A DNA stretch of 45,076 nt from Candidatus Zhuqueibacterota bacterium (GCA_029262005.1 JAJDAG010000107.1:1-45076), one strand, 5' to 3'. Positions 1-9,835 are shown, numbered from the stretch's first letter. Translations and numbers: made by a program. Notes: generated by a model not told the origin, from the sequence alone.

Positions 1-424
1 CCAGTGGCAAAGTTATACTAAAAAATGTGCGTAATTTTCCGGCGCGCAACATTTTTGCCGCTTCTTCCAGGCGCGGATCAACCCCTTCAATGGCCACTCG
101 TACCGTTCGCACCAGCAAGGGCATACTAACCACCGCAGCGGCCAAAACAGCAGCCAGCCAGGTGAAAGCAAGCGGCAGTCCCCACAGCTCAAATGTTCGC
201 CCGACAGCGGTGTTTGGACCAAGCATTAAAAGAAGAAAATAACCGGTTACCACAGGTGGCAGCACGAGCGGAACATTCACAAAACCGTCCAAAAGTGACT
301 TGCCCCAAAAATTGCGTCGTGCAAGCAGCCAGCCGAGGAAAGTACCGATCGGTAAAAGCAGTAGCGTTGCCAGAAGCGCTACTTTAAGCGAAAGCAAAAG
401 AATCTGAATTTCAGCGCTGCTCAC
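1..424 (-). CDS. modB: Molybdate ABC transporter permease ModB (partial, 3' end outside window)
   Basis: Inner-membrane permease of the molybdate importer. I translated the minus strand from a GTG at 424, which overlaps the end of modA by 14 bases, typical of translational coupling. No in-frame ATG was needed, and the frame stays open to the window edge (141 codons). Seen: a hydrophobic first helix (LLLSLKVALLATLLLLPIG), then FLGWLLARR, then PLVLPPVVTGYFLLLMLG, and the cytoplasmic loop with the EAA-type motif RVAIEGVDPRLEEAAKMLRAG that contacts the ATPase ModC. The order modA-modB is the usual one. A modC gene should follow beyond base 1. The protein is incomplete here, normally about 225 residues. 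Confidence 0.88.
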   Translation of the reverse strand, partial: MSSAEIQILLLSLKVALLATLLLLPIGTFLGWLLARRNFWGKSLLDGFVNVPLVLPPVVTGYFLLLMLGPNTAVGRTFELWGLPLAFTWLAAVLAAAVVSMPLLVRTVRVAIEGVDPRLEEAAKMLRAGKLRTFFSITLPL

Positions 425-1211
425 TTTTTTCTTCGGTTGTAAGGATCGAAAAACCGTTTATGGTAAATATTGGGCGAGCGGTAGATGACTGCAAAAAGGT
501 GAAAAAATCGTTCGTGAGTGGGTGGTGAGAACCCTTCATGATAGCCACCGGATAACGAATCGCCGGTTGAATCGAGTCGGGTAAAAACAGGGCAATTCGG
601 ACCCGCCGGCTGATGGCCGCATCACTGGCATAAACGAGGCCGCAATCAACATCACCGCGCTCAACATAAACCAGTGTGGCGCGAGCATTTAGTGTGGGAA
701 TGCATTTACCGCGAACTTGCTGCCATAAACCGGCCGTTTTCAACGCTTGTCTGGCATAAACGCCGGCAGGTACATGCGTCCAGTCGGCCACTGCAATTCG
801 CCTGATTTTGGGATCTATCAAATCCATCACAGTCTTGAGTTCTGCCGACGATGCAGCGGGAACAACCAGCACCAGTCTATTGGTCAGCAACAATTGTTGT
901 GACGCTTGCTGCAACAAATCTTTCTGCTGAAGATAATTCATCCAGTCGGTATTAGCAGAAATGTAAATGTCTGCCCGGGCACCGTGTTCGAGTTGTCGAG
1001 CCAGCAGCGAAGAAGCTGCAAAATTCAACCGGACTTTGGTGCCCGGATGTTCTGCTTCAAATGCGGCAGCGATTTTAGAAACGGCGGTTGTCAGGCTGGC
1101 AGCGGCATAGACTTGCAGGCTTTCAGTGTTGTCGGCAACTGTACATGCGCAAAGCAGAGATAGCGCTGCAAAAAAAAAGCAATGTTTGAAGTTTGAAATT
1201 TGCAGATTCAA
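411..1211 (-). CDS. modA: Molybdate-binding lipoprotein ModA
   Basis: Substrate-binding component of the molybdate ABC importer, catching the oxyanion outside the membrane and handing it to ModB. The 266-residue product starts at a TTG; no better ATG exists nearby. It has a short N-terminal hydrophobic stretch ending in a cysteine-rich lipobox-like LLCAC, so it is probably a lipoprotein. The mature part shows the family layout: LQVYAAASLTTAVSKIAAAFE at the start, LNFAASSLLARQLEHGARADIYISAN, then VERGDVDCGLVYASDAA, which lines one face of the binding cleft. modB follows with a 14-base overlap, which supports molybdate rather than another anion. Start codon choice is less certain than identity. 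Confidence 0.9.
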   Translation of the reverse strand: MNLQISNFKHCFFFAALSLLCACTVADNTESLQVYAAASLTTAVSKIAAAFEAEHPGTKVRLNFAASSLLARQLEHGARADIYISANTDWMNYLQQKDLLQQASQQLLLTNRLVLVVPAASSAELKTVMDLIDPKIRRIAVADWTHVPAGVYARQALKTAGLWQQVRGKCIPTLNARATLVYVERGDVDCGLVYASDAAISRRVRIALFLPDSIQPAIRYPVAIMKGSHHPLTNDFFTFLQSSTARPIFTINGFSILTTEEKSEQR

Positions 1212-1249
1212 GGCAAAAACGCCGTCAATTCACCAAATAAAGCGAATAT

Positions 1250-2662
1250 TTATTCTGAGAAAAAATCGATCACCCTTAAAATTCCTGCCTGGCAAACCGG
1301 ATCAAACGGCGTTAAACTCAACGAAAACATCCGGCAATCTATGGCCGGCCGATACAGGCCTTCAGAGCTGTAACCCGCTCCCTCAAAAGCACCCACCTTG
1401 TCAGAAAATTCACCCGCCTGCATTTGTTTCTCTTGCTCAGCCCGCATCTTCAGCCATTTTTCGTAATAGCCCTCGGCGCTGCGATCCCACGTGCTCCGGA
1501 TCGCTTCCAAACTATCATGATGCGCTTTGGACCATGGCGTTGGCAGAGGCGTGCCTTCCTGCAAAAATGATTTCCATTTCAAGTTATCCGGGTCTGTCAA
1601 GGCAGTCACATTCGGTGCTGTCGGCTCCACTCCGGAAGGATAAAAGTCCGTGTATGAAGTGGAACTCGTGTAGTACTCATCTCCAAGGGCCGCAAAAGAA
1701 TGGCCAAATTCATGCGTAAACATATACTCCACATGCCAATCGAGCTCTGAATTTTTTACGCCGGTCATGCCCGTCGCGTACAACCCGTAAATACCACCAC
1801 CGCCATAGCGTGTACCGTTATATAAAATGTAAATAAAATCGTAAGGCGCTGCCGCGGCAATATCGCGAATCTGACGATTTTCATAGGTCAAAACGTAGCG
1901 CGGTGAATCAAATGAATTGTACGAACACCCAAGTGCCGTATTTTTCCAAATTTCCTTGCGTGGCTCATCAATGCCCGAGTCCTGGGAAACAACCTCAATA
2001 GCGCGAATGTTCAACTTTTTCGCATTCGCTTTAAAAGGCGCCGTATTCAGAATCACGTTCTTCCAGCGCTCGGCATCTTTACGAAATTTCCCCATTTCAG
2101 CCTTGGTATAACCATCTCCCAAGATAAGAAAATCGACTTTTTTGTTTGGTGGCCCATTTTCCAGCAGAGTGTTAACCTTGAACATCTGACCCCTTTTTTC
2201 GCGATTGACAAAACGCGAAGCCGGATCAATTACGGTTGAAAAAATATCCTGAAAATGCATCCACTTATCGCGTTTGGCAATCACGACCTGAACCGGTTGC
2301 TTTGGAAACGGCAGCAAAACCGACTCGTGAAAACTGCGGACAATCTCATCCAGAGCTTCCTGAGTCGTTTCCCATTCACCATAAATGCTGGCAAACCCGC
2401 GCGAATAAATCAATTGATTCGTCGTCACATCAAACACCTTTACCATGAACTTGCCGAGATTGAGCTTGTCAATCAACTTCGTGCGCGTTCCGGCCCAAAC
2501 GCCTTGCTCATATACCTGGTCCAGGCCGATGAACTCTTTCGTTGCCGTGCCCGTATGAAAATAGTCCACACGCAGTGTTTTGTTTTCGAAAAACGTATCA
2601 AATTCACCAGCATAACCAGCCGAAAAACCGCACAGAATGGACAAGAATAATATCTTTTTCAT
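1250..2662 (-). CDS. Secreted M64-family (IgA peptidase-like) zinc metallopeptidase
   Basis: Predicted extracytoplasmic zinc protease. The start is the ATG at 2662 (MKKILFLSILCGFSAGYAG, a clear signal peptide), preceded by the purine-rich GAGGGAA; an upstream in-frame TTG at 2683 would swallow that ribosome site. About 470 residues. Around residue 317 lies HEFGH followed by a Gly-Asp-Glu, the zinc-binding arrangement of peptidase family M64, with the typical upstream VDFLILGDGYTKAEMGKF segment and a YDFIYILYNGTRYGGGG stretch before it. The C-terminal RPAIDCRMFSL segment is also family-like. It is transcribed alone, toward modA, with 38 bases between them. The substrate is unknown; family members cut immunoglobulin A in some gut bacteria, but nothing here indicates that role. 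Confidence 0.85.
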   Translation of the reverse strand: MKKILFLSILCGFSAGYAGEFDTFFENKTLRVDYFHTGTATKEFIGLDQVYEQGVWAGTRTKLIDKLNLGKFMVKVFDVTTNQLIYSRGFASIYGEWETTQEALDEIVRSFHESVLLPFPKQPVQVVIAKRDKWMHFQDIFSTVIDPASRFVNREKRGQMFKVNTLLENGPPNKKVDFLILGDGYTKAEMGKFRKDAERWKNVILNTAPFKANAKKLNIRAIEVVSQDSGIDEPRKEIWKNTALGCSYNSFDSPRYVLTYENRQIRDIAAAAPYDFIYILYNGTRYGGGGIYGLYATGMTGVKNSELDWHVEYMFTHEFGHSFAALGDEYYTSSTSYTDFYPSGVEPTAPNVTALTDPDNLKWKSFLQEGTPLPTPWSKAHHDSLEAIRSTWDRSAEGYYEKWLKMRAEQEKQMQAGEFSDKVGAFEGAGYSSEGLYRPAIDCRMFSLSLTPFDPVCQAGILRVIDFFSE

Positions 2663-3286
2663 TTTTTCCCTCAGAATTTTCAAGAAAAGGTTGCTGCAAA
2701 TATAATGAACCCGTTAGAAAAATACAACACAAGTAAGAATAGAATTGGGATAATCTGCCAACTCCGGAGTGTATAAAAATCGATTGCCGCCACGCGCACC
2801 TGATTCACGCTGCAATAGCCCCGAGCGTCTTTCTGCCAACCGGGTTGAGCATTCGCAAAATATTTTCTTTTAAAACCCACCCCAGTTCTTTATATTGAAC
2901 GTGAATTATGCATTCGTAAATTCAACGCAGAGTTCGCCGAGAGCGCTGAATTCCGCAGAGAAAAATCTAAACATTTATTATTATAAAAGTTAGGCATTTA
3001 TGTGAAAGCCTTACAATAGACATCTCGCCTTTCTCCGAATCCTTTTGCGGCCGCAACGCTTAAAACTCATTTTTCAAGTTAACAAAGGGTTAACATTTTA
3101 TGTAATCTTATGGTTAGGCTGTGTTTTGCAAAATTGTACAAATAATTCAGGTTGAATACTCCGGGAATAATTCTGGCGAAAATTGTTAAAAAAATGAGGC
3201 TGCTGACATAGTGTTGTCACCCCCTCTCACTACATTAACTGAATAATTCACAAACGACCGTCCGAGACGCAGAAAAATACAAAAAC
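2663..3286. other. AT-rich intergenic region between divergent M64 peptidase and uvrA
   Basis: About 620 bases with no convincing gene. It must hold the promoters of both divergent genes. I see AT-rich stretches (for example around 3070-3120 and 3180-3200) but no clean promoter boxes, and no LexA-like palindrome that I could identify upstream of uvrA. A 66-codon open frame on the minus strand (2680-2880) has no ribosome site and reads as chance. A variant of the dispersed AACCTGAATAATTCA motif lies near 3145. Confidence 0.5.
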
Positions 3287-6130
3287 ATGTCAAACAAGAT
3301 CATTATTAAAGGTGCCCGCGAGCATAACCTGAAAAATATTGACATCGAACTACCCCGTGAAAAACTGGTGGTGATAACCGGCCTTTCAGGTTCCGGAAAA
3401 TCATCGCTGGCCTTCGACACAATTTATGCAGAAGGGCAAAGGCGCTACGTCGAAAGCCTCTCCGCGTATGCCCGACAATTCCTGGGGTTAATGGAAAAAC
3501 CGGATGTTGATTATATTGAAGGGCTTTCGCCGGCTATCTCAATTGAGCAACGCAAGGCCAGCCAGAATCCCCGTTCGACCGTTGGCACGGTTACGGAAAT
3601 TTATGATTATTTGCGCCTGTTGTTTGCGCGGATCGGCAAACCATACTGCTATAATTGCGGCAAAGCCATCCAGCGACAAACCGTGCAACAGATGGTCGAC
3701 CACATTCTCGAATTACCTCATCGAACAAAAATTCAGATACTCTCCCCAGTGGTTCGCGGTAGAAAAGGTGAGTACAAAGATGTTTTTGATGAAGCCCGGC
3801 GGGACGGTTTTGTGCGTGTGCGCGTTGACGGCGAAACGCTTGATCTTTCAAGCGAAATCAAGCTGAACAAAAACAAAAAGCATAACATAGAGCTCATCGT
3901 AGACCGACTGGTTGTAGATCCCAAAATAGACACACGCCTGGCCGATTCTCTGCAAACAGCGCTGCAAAACGCTTCTGGCATCGTTCTGATCGATGTGCTT
4001 GCAAACGCTGAAACGGAAGCCAGTGAAGTCCTATTCAGCGAGCATTTTGCCTGTGTGGCGTGCGGTATTTCTTACGAAGAATTGGCGCCCAGAATGTTCT
4101 CATTCAACAGTCCTTACGGCGCATGTTCAACCTGCAACGGACTCGGCACCAAAATGGAAGTTGATCCGGAATTAATCGTGCCGGAGCCGTCGCTGTCACC
4201 AAATGCCGGTGCCATCGTTACCTGGAAGGAAAGCCGGGAAGGGTGGTATTTCACCCAACTTCAGGCAGTGGCACGGCACTATAAAATAGATTTGAATGCC
4301 CCCTGGGAGACCCTGGACGCAAAACACCGTGAAATCGTTCTTTACGGTTCAAACAATGAAGAAATTCATTTTACTTATCAAAAAGAAAATAGAAAGGTTA
4401 ACTACGAATTCACCAGCTCCTACGAGGGTGTCATTCCAAACCTGGAGCGGCGATACAAGCAAACCGAGTCCAATTATATCCGCACCTGGGTTGAAGGATT
4501 CATGAATGTGAAACCGTGCCCGGAGTGCAGCGGTGCGCGGCTGCGGAAAGAAGCGTTGGCGGTTCGTGTCAGCAAAAAAAATGTTCAGGAAGTAACCGGC
4601 ATGTCCATCAAAAAAGCGTTCGCCTTTTTCAATGGACTTAGCCTGACCAGGCGTGAGCAGGAAATTGCCAATCAAGTACTCAAAGAAATTCGGGAGCGGC
4701 TTGGTTTCCTTGTCAATGTTGGACTGGATTATCTATCGCTAGACCGCAAAGCAGGAACCCTGTCCGGCGGCGAGGCGCAACGCATCCGGCTGGCAACACA
4801 GGTAGGTTCCCAGCTCGTGGGCGTGCTTTATATTTTGGATGAGCCCTCCATTGGCCTGCATCAGCGCGACAACCGTCGCCTGCTCGACACATTGATTCGA
4901 TTGCGCGATCTTGGCAACACTGTGGTTGTCGTGGAACATGATCTGGAAACCATAGAATCGGCTGATTTTGTTGTTGATCTGGGTCCGGGCGCTGGTGCGC
5001 ATGGTGGCCAGATTGTGGCTGCGGGGACGCCAGCGCAAATAGCAAAGAGCAAGAAATCGCTGACCGGCCAATATCTTTCCGGAAAAAGACATATTGATAT
5101 TCCGCAAAACCGCCGGCAAGGCAATGGCAAGTATCTTCACTTGAAAGGCGCCGCCGGAAACAATCTGCGTCACGTCAATCTCAAAATTCCCCTCGGGCTA
5201 TTTAGCTGCATCACCGGGGTATCCGGTTCCGGCAAAAGTACTTTGATAAATGAAACCCTTTACCGCATTCTCGGTCGCCATTTTTATCACAGCAAGAAAT
5301 CACCACTGGCGCATAAATCCATAATCGGCCTGGAGCACATCGATAAAGTGATCGATATCGACCAATCGCCCATCGGTCGGACACCCCGGTCGAATCCGGC
5401 AACTTACACCGGTTTATTTACTCACATTCGTGACCTTTTCTCGCAACTGCCGGAAGCAAAAATTCGCGGCTACAAACCGGGCCGATTCAGCTTCAACGTC
5501 AAGGGCGGCCGCTGTGAGGCCTGCAAAGGTGACGGGTTGATTAAAATAGAAATGCATTTCCTGCCGGATGTGTATGTTCATTGTGAAGTTTGCAAAGGAC
5601 AACGCTACAATCGTGAAACCCTGGAAATCAAGTACAAAGGCCTTTCTATTTCCGAAGTGCTGGAAATGACCGTATCCGAAGCACTTGATTTTTTTGAACA
5701 TATTCCCAGTCTCAATCGCAAATTGCAAACGCTTTACGATGTGGGACTCAGTTACATTCACCTGGGCCAGCAAGCCACCAAACTGTCGGGTGGCGAAGCA
5801 CAGCGCGTTAAACTTTCCACCGAACTGTCAAAAGTGAGCACCAATCAAACGGTTTACATTCTCGACGAACCGACAACCGGACTGCATTTCGAAGACATAA
5901 AAATGCTGCTAAGCGTGCTCAACCGTCTGGTGGAAAAAGGCAACACCATCATTGTAATCGAGCACAATCTCGATGTCATAAAAACGGCCGATCACATTAT
6001 AGACCTCGGCCCGGAAGGTGGGGATGGTGGCGGCAAGATTATCGCAATCGGCACGCCGGAAGAAGTGCAACATGTAAAAGGCTCATACACTGCGGAGTAT
6101 TTGAAAAAAGAATTGAGTAAGTTCTGCTAA
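3287..6130 (+). CDS. uvrA: Excinuclease ABC subunit UvrA
   Basis: Damage-recognition ATPase of nucleotide excision repair, which loads UvrB on lesions. The 947-residue length is standard. Two ABC ATPase halves are visible: Walker [10 protein letters not shown] at residues 32-40 and GVSGSGKST in the second half, each paired with an LSGGEAQR signature and an ILDEP Walker B. Zinc modules are present: CVACG...CSTC in the first half and CEACKG...CEVCKG in the second, plus the CYNCG pair in the UvrB-binding region. The C-terminal [20 protein letters not shown] is canonical. It stands alone on the plus strand with no uvrB nearby. No strong Shine-Dalgarno is visible before the ATG. Confidence 0.98.
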   Translation: MSNKIIIKGAREHNLKNIDIELPREKLVVITGLSGSGKSSLAFDTIYAEGQRRYVESLSAYARQFLGLMEKPDVDYIEGLSPAISIEQRKASQNPRSTVGTVTEIYDYLRLLFARIGKPYCYNCGKAIQRQTVQQMVDHILELPHRTKIQILSPVVRGRKGEYKDVFDEARRDGFVRVRVDGETLDLSSEIKLNKNKKHNIELIVDRLVVDPKIDTRLADSLQTALQNASGIVLIDVLANAETEASEVLFSEHFACVACGISYEELAPRMFSFNSPYGACSTCNGLGTKMEVDPELIVPEPSLSPNAGAIVTWKESREGWYFTQLQAVARHYKIDLNAPWETLDAKHREIVLYGSNNEEIHFTYQKENRKVNYEFTSSYEGVIPNLERRYKQTESNYIRTWVEGFMNVKPCPECSGARLRKEALAVRVSKKNVQEVTGMSIKKAFAFFNGLSLTRREQEIANQVLKEIRERLGFLVNVGLDYLSLDRKAGTLSGGEAQRIRLATQVGSQLVGVLYILDEPSIGLHQRDNRRLLDTLIRLRDLGNTVVVVEHDLETIESADFVVDLGPGAGAHGGQIVAAGTPAQIAKSKKSLTGQYLSGKRHIDIPQNRRQGNGKYLHLKGAAGNNLRHVNLKIPLGLFSCITGVSGSGKSTLINETLYRILGRHFYHSKKSPLAHKSIIGLEHIDKVIDIDQSPIGRTPRSNPATYTGLFTHIRDLFSQLPEAKIRGYKPGRFSFNVKGGRCEACKGDGLIKIEMHFLPDVYVHCEVCKGQRYNRETLEIKYKGLSISEVLEMTVSEALDFFEHIPSLNRKLQTLYDVGLSYIHLGQQATKLSGGEAQRVKLSTELSKVSTNQTVYILDEPTTGLHFEDIKMLLSVLNRLVEKGNTIIVIEHNLDVIKTADHIIDLGPEGGDGGGKIIAIGTPEEVQHVKGSYTAEYLKKELSKFC

Positions 6131-6206
6131 CGCCACTGGTGATTATTTTGGAAGGCACCACAAAACCTTGCTTAAAAAATTCTCATATCTTCCTGCCTTC
6201 AACAAT

Positions 6207-6866
6207 TCATATCGTCCCGCTGCACGAACCTGAGTACAAACTCACGCTGCCAAACAAAGTTGTGATTTTTATATTCGTGCGTACATTAACAAAACCGGAC
6301 TGCTGCATATACTGTGAAAGTTTGCCCTGAACGCTGTCTGTGGTTGTGGCAAAGCCATCGAGCAATTGTACCGGAAGAAATGCGCAGCGCAGCAGCCTGT
6401 TTTGCGGCAAGCCAAAATCGACGATATGCAACTCGCCGTCAGGCTTGAGTATTCGGGCAATCTCATCGAGCGTTTTTTGCTTGTTGGCAGGCGTTAAGTG
6501 ATGAAAAAGCAGACTTGAAACCACCCGGTCAAAGGAGGCGTCGGCGAAATTTGTTTCGTGCGCGAAACTCTGGCTCAGCCCGATTCTCAAACCGGCAGAC
6601 GCCGCTTTCCTTCCGGCGAGTTTGAGTACTTTGCTATCAGCATCAAGGCCGAAAACCTGGGCCTCACAACACATTTGTTTCAGAAGAATGGCAAGCGTTG
6701 CCGTACCACAACCGAGGTCTAAAACGCGATGCCCCGGCTTGAGGTTGGCTTGCTGCGCCAACTGCTCTTTGAAACGCTTCTCCCGTAAAACCCACCGCAT
6801 CAATGGGTCATAGCAGAAAGTCAACCCATTGTGCCGCAGTGCCGGCGTATAGTTTTGTCTTGGCAT
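6207..6866 (-). CDS. Class I SAM-dependent methyltransferase
   Basis: Small-molecule or quinone-type methyltransferase of the UbiE/Methyltransf_11 kind. I chose the ATG at 6866 over a TTG three codons upstream. SAM-binding motif I is VLDLGCGTATLAILL. It is followed by an acidic FGLDAD motif II, SFDRVVSSLLFHHL (motif post-II) and ARILKPDGELHIVDFG, all in family order. About 219 residues, soluble, no signal peptide. It lies 18 bases downstream of the YqaA-type gene on the same strand, so the two are probably cotranscribed. The substrate cannot be told from sequence; the gene order gives no clear pathway. Confidence 0.85.
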   Translation of the reverse strand: MPRQNYTPALRHNGLTFCYDPLMRWVLREKRFKEQLAQQANLKPGHRVLDLGCGTATLAILLKQMCCEAQVFGLDADSKVLKLAGRKAASAGLRIGLSQSFAHETNFADASFDRVVSSLLFHHLTPANKQKTLDEIARILKPDGELHIVDFGLPQNRLLRCAFLPVQLLDGFATTTDSVQGKLSQYMQQSGFVNVRTNIKITTLFGSVSLYSGSCSGTI

Positions 6867-6883
6867 TTGCTTCAAGTCGGGGT

Positions 6884-7300
6884 TTATGCAGCGAGGGAAA
6901 ACAGTCCGGCAACAAACAAGTACCGCAAGAGGCGCAAGGGAAAAGTTACGGCAACAAAAATCGGAATATTAACCTTGAGCGCCCCTGCCAAAATGGTAAT
7001 CGGATCACCGACGATCGGCAGCCACGACAGGAGTAACGACCAAAGTCCCCATTTTTGTGACAGGCGGTAGGCCCTGGCAACACTCTTTTTTTGCAAATGT
7101 TTGTGGAGGAATTTTTCCTCGCCCTTCCAGCCCAACCAATAATTGAAAGCAACCCCGGCGCAATTTCCCACGGTGGCGAAAAACAGAGCAAACAGCATGT
7201 TCGAATCAAGCGCCAGCGTCGAGGCCAGAGCAGCCTCGGAACTGACAGGCACGATGGTCGCAGCCAGAAAACTGAAAGTCATAAGTGAAAAGTAGAGCAT
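6884..7300 (-). CDS. YqaA/DedA-family small membrane protein
   Basis: Integral membrane protein of the SNARE-associated/DedA superfamily, YqaA branch. The start at 7300 (MLYFSLMTFSFLAATIVPVSSEA) matches the usual N-terminus of this branch; a longer in-frame start at 7360 adds 20 less plausible residues. Seen: an early helix ending in P.SSEAAL, a TVGNCAGVAFNYWLG segment with the glycine/asparagine pattern of the re-entrant loop, then the soluble stretch KHLQKKSVARAYRLSQKWG, WLPIVGDPITILAGALKV and a last helix. Family members act in membrane homeostasis or lipid scrambling; the exact role is unproved. It heads a likely two-gene transcript with the methyltransferase. Confidence 0.8.
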   Translation of the reverse strand: MLYFSLMTFSFLAATIVPVSSEAALASTLALDSNMLFALFFATVGNCAGVAFNYWLGWKGEEKFLHKHLQKKSVARAYRLSQKWGLWSLLLSWLPIVGDPITILAGALKVNIPIFVAVTFPLRLLRYLFVAGLFSLAA

Positions 7301-7481
7301 ATCTTTGTCAAACCTAATACTGTAAAACGCACTGCAAAAAAGAGCAGGAGGAATCCACATTTCATGTAAAATCAGCGCTTTGCATTTTCAAGAAAAATTG
7401 CTAATCTGAGCCGACAATCTCGCCAAAGTTTTTAAATATTCAAAGAACTTATTTGGCAAAATAACGTGGGAACAAAAAAAC

Positions 7482-8468
7482 ATGCCCGGGAAACCGCTAT
7501 TTACAATTTTGCTTTTGGCCGCACTAACATACGGCGTTTATGCCTGGATCAGTTCGCTGCCCAAAACTTCCATTCTGGCAGATCCAAATGTGCCTGTCAC
7601 AGCAGAAATGGGTGAAACATTGTTCTGGGGAAAAGCCACCTGCCATGTTTGTCACCGCATCGGTGAACGGGGATATGCGCTCCGCGGTCCAAACCTGGGC
7701 TCCTGCGAAATTGGCCCCGTCATTTCAGACAGAGCCAAACTGCGGGCGAAACAAACTGGGCTTTCCGCTGCCACCGCGTATTTGGTGCAGAGTATCGCCG
7801 AGCCCGGGCACTTCATTGTCCCTGGCTTTAGCAATGAAATGCCGAAAGTTTATCAGGCGCCCGTGCTGTTGTATCCCTCGGAAATCAAGGCAATAATCAG
7901 GTATTTGCAAAGTCTAAACGGTGACAGCGTTTTCACGGAAATAGAACTACCGCCAGAGCTATTGGCCTCGTATGCTGAACAACAAAACGCCAGCGTATTT
8001 TCAGTGTCAGGAAATGCGGACGCCGGGAAAAAATTATTTTTTGATTTGCATCGGGAAGCAGCCTGCTCAAGTTGTCACGTTGTTGCAGATTCAAAAGCTG
8101 AGCAATCTAAATTATCAGCAGGCCCGAATTTGCATGCCATCGCAGACATTCGCACACCACAATATTTGTATCAGAAGATTGTCAATCCGGATTCAAACAG
8201 GATTAGTGGCTATCAGCAGGTGTTGATCAAAACGAAAAATAATCGCTTTCAAATCGGCACAATCAATTACGAAGATGATGAGACGATCACGCTATTGCAA
8301 AATAACAAGGAGGAAATTCAGATAAAAAAGCAGGACATTGCTGCAAGTATTCCCCAGAACACCTCCTCCATGCCGGGCAATTACGCGGCGTTGTTGTCGC
8401 AGCAGCAAATACACGATCTTGTCGCCTTTTTGCTGACGCTGAAAAGCAGGATAAACCGCCGCCTTTAA
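7482..8468 (+). CDS. Membrane-anchored diheme cytochrome c
   Basis: Electron-transfer protein of the periplasmic side. An uncleaved N-terminal helix or signal (residues 6-25, FTILLLAALTYGVYAWI) precedes two class I cytochrome domains. Heme sites: CHVCH at 54-58 and CSSCH at 195-199. The first domain has a Met-bearing EMPKVYQ segment; the second follows the layout G.KLFFD....CSSCH...GPNLHAIAD...YLYQKIVNPD..I..YQ seen in Planctomycetes/Verrucomicrobia-style heme-binding domains, and carries an inserted beta region (about 235-285) before the last helix. 328 residues. It is monocistronic and ends in a clear terminator hairpin. The redox partner is unknown. Confidence 0.88.
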   Translation: MPGKPLFTILLLAALTYGVYAWISSLPKTSILADPNVPVTAEMGETLFWGKATCHVCHRIGERGYALRGPNLGSCEIGPVISDRAKLRAKQTGLSAATAYLVQSIAEPGHFIVPGFSNEMPKVYQAPVLLYPSEIKAIIRYLQSLNGDSVFTEIELPPELLASYAEQQNASVFSVSGNADAGKKLFFDLHREAACSSCHVVADSKAEQSKLSAGPNLHAIADIRTPQYLYQKIVNPDSNRISGYQQVLIKTKNNRFQIGTINYEDDETITLLQNNKEEIQIKKQDIAASIPQNTSSMPGNYAALLSQQQIHDLVAFLLTLKSRINRRL

Positions 8469-8475
8469 AACAAAA

Positions 8476-8507
8476 AACCCTCGGCGGCGGCTGTCCGGAC
8501 GAGGGTT
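8476..8507. terminator. Rho-independent-type terminator hairpin between convergent genes
   Basis: AACCCTCG (8476-8483) pairs with CGAGGGTT (8500-8507) around a GC-rich loop, preceded by an A-run. It lies 8 bases after the cytochrome stop and before the convergent TPR gene, so it could serve both strands. Confidence 0.75.
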
Positions 8508-8564
8508 CAAATTGTGTTCACTCTGCTTATCGTGATGCGGAAATACGAATCCGCGGCTTGCAAA

Positions 8565-9584
8565 TCATGTGGTGAAATCACTCCGACGATGGCTGCGAAC
8601 AAAAATTGCCACTGCAAAAATAATTGCCAAACAGGAAGCGCCCAGAACTTTCACGATGACGCCGCCTTTTGGCTCCCCTCTTAAGGCGCCCGCCCGCATT
8701 ATTTCTCTGCCACCCTCAAGGAGCACCGGCGGTGCGATCTCGCTTCTTTCAGCATCCGGTACCGGCGAGAGACTTTGAGATACTTCAGAACCCTCCTGAG
8801 TTACCGACTCGATGACGCCATCCGTCTCGTCACTCTCAAATTCAAATAAACCAGCCGTACCATCTTCAACCGGCTCGACCGCCTGGTTTATCCCCAGTAG
8901 ATTTTCAATCCGACTGAGATTGGTGCCTGCCTTAACATAATTCTGATCGATTTCCAGAGCTGCCTGGAAACTCTCCCTCGCCCTGGCAAGTTCACCAATT
9001 CCCTCGTAAGCCATGCCAAGGTTATTGTGGAAATAAACGATGTTTCCGTTCTGCTCAACGGCCATTTCCAGAGAGGAAACGGCTTCGTTATATTTACCTT
9101 CGAGAAGATAGATAAGGCCGAGATTGTTGTAAGCGTACGGATTTTCATCCCGCAGATCAATGGACTTTTCATAGGCGGCAATGGCGCTTTCGTCCTCCTG
9201 AAGACACTGCTGCACACGACCCTGAACAAAAAAGGCAAAAGCATTCGTCGAGTCAATCGCCAGCACCTCTTCGATGAGAACATTGGCAGTGTCCGGATTG
9301 TTCGTGCCCAGGCAAGCTCGGGTTAAATGGATTTTAGCGCCGATGTTATTCGGCGAAACAGCCAGTGCATTTTTGAAACTTACAACAGCATCCTCATGAT
9401 TACCGCTTTTGAGTTGTTCCAGACCTTCTGAAAAAAGCCCTGAGAAAGAAAACACTTTCTGCAAACTCTGGGGATCTTGCACCCCAAATGCATGACTAAC
9501 CAGATAAGCAGACAGAACAGCAGCACTGAATCTGACCATAAAAACTCCGGCAAAAGTCTTAAAACGATTTCTTGAAGCACGCAT
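8565..9584 (-). CDS. TPR-repeat protein with signal sequence and C-terminal membrane anchor
   Basis: Predicted envelope protein of 339 residues. The ATG at 9584 has a perfect GGAGG six bases upstream. Seen: a positively charged N-terminus and hydrophobic segment (about 15-33), then five or so tetratricopeptide repeats from about residue 45 to 235 (for example AYNNLGLIYLLEGKYNEAVSSL and FHNNLGMAYEGIGELARARESF), an acidic low-complexity linker (about 240-295), and a last helix VLGASCLAIIFAVAIFV followed by RSHRRS. The topology suggests repeats outside the inner membrane and a short cytoplasmic basic tail. It is likely a scaffold for a protein complex; no enzyme motif is visible. Its upstream region carries a sigma-54-like promoter and three palindromes, so expression is probably activator-dependent. 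Confidence 0.8.
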   Translation of the reverse strand: MRASRNRFKTFAGVFMVRFSAAVLSAYLVSHAFGVQDPQSLQKVFSFSGLFSEGLEQLKSGNHEDAVVSFKNALAVSPNNIGAKIHLTRACLGTNNPDTANVLIEEVLAIDSTNAFAFFVQGRVQQCLQEDESAIAAYEKSIDLRDENPYAYNNLGLIYLLEGKYNEAVSSLEMAVEQNGNIVYFHNNLGMAYEGIGELARARESFQAALEIDQNYVKAGTNLSRIENLLGINQAVEPVEDGTAGLFEFESDETDGVIESVTQEGSEVSQSLSPVPDAERSEIAPPVLLEGGREIMRAGALRGEPKGGVIVKVLGASCLAIIFAVAIFVRSHRRSDFTT

Positions 9585-9638
9585 GATACACCTCCATGGT
9601 TCGGTTGAAAAATGTTTGGTTAACTTGGGTCGGTGTTA

Positions 9639-9654
9639 TTCAAAGCATGTGCCA
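9639..9654 (-). promoter_or_regulatory. Sigma-54 (RpoN)-type promoter of the TPR gene
   Basis: Reading the minus strand: TGGCAC, five bases, then TTGAA. The -24 element is perfect and the spacing to the -12 element is the required one. The -12 box reads TTGA where TTGC is usual, the one deviation. Predicted transcription start is near 9629, giving a leader of about 45 bases to the ATG at 9584. Confidence 0.55.
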
Positions 9655-9753
9655 CATTTTAAAATCGTTTTCCAGAAAGGCTTAATTCCTAAATAAACAA
9701 CAAATTAAGAAACTCTGCTTTTTTGTGCCGGACAAAGCCGCATTTAGTCTTAC

Positions 9754-9835
9754 GTGTTCGACAAGACACATGAAAAAAGATTTGGGGGTGTTTAGCATGT
9801 GTTCTAAATAACACAATGCGTGTTTGACGGGACAC
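9754..9835 (-). promoter_or_regulatory. Three GTGT-N8-ACAC palindromes, probable enhancer-binding sites
   Basis: Exact half-sites GTGT and ACAC separated by eight bases occur at 9754-9769, 9799-9814 and 9820-9835. The middle one extends to a perfect TGTGTT/AACACA. Their centres are 45 and 21 bases apart, and lie roughly 130, 180 and 200 bases upstream of the predicted sigma-54 start. This fits upstream activating sequences of an NtrC-type activator. The N8 spacing differs from the TGT-N10-ACA of NifA. No activator gene is in the window. Confidence 0.55.

Noticed and set aside
2680-2880. 66-codon minus-strand frame upstream of the M64 peptidase
   Set aside because: Short, no ribosome site, composition unremarkable; contains a chance hydrophobic stretch.
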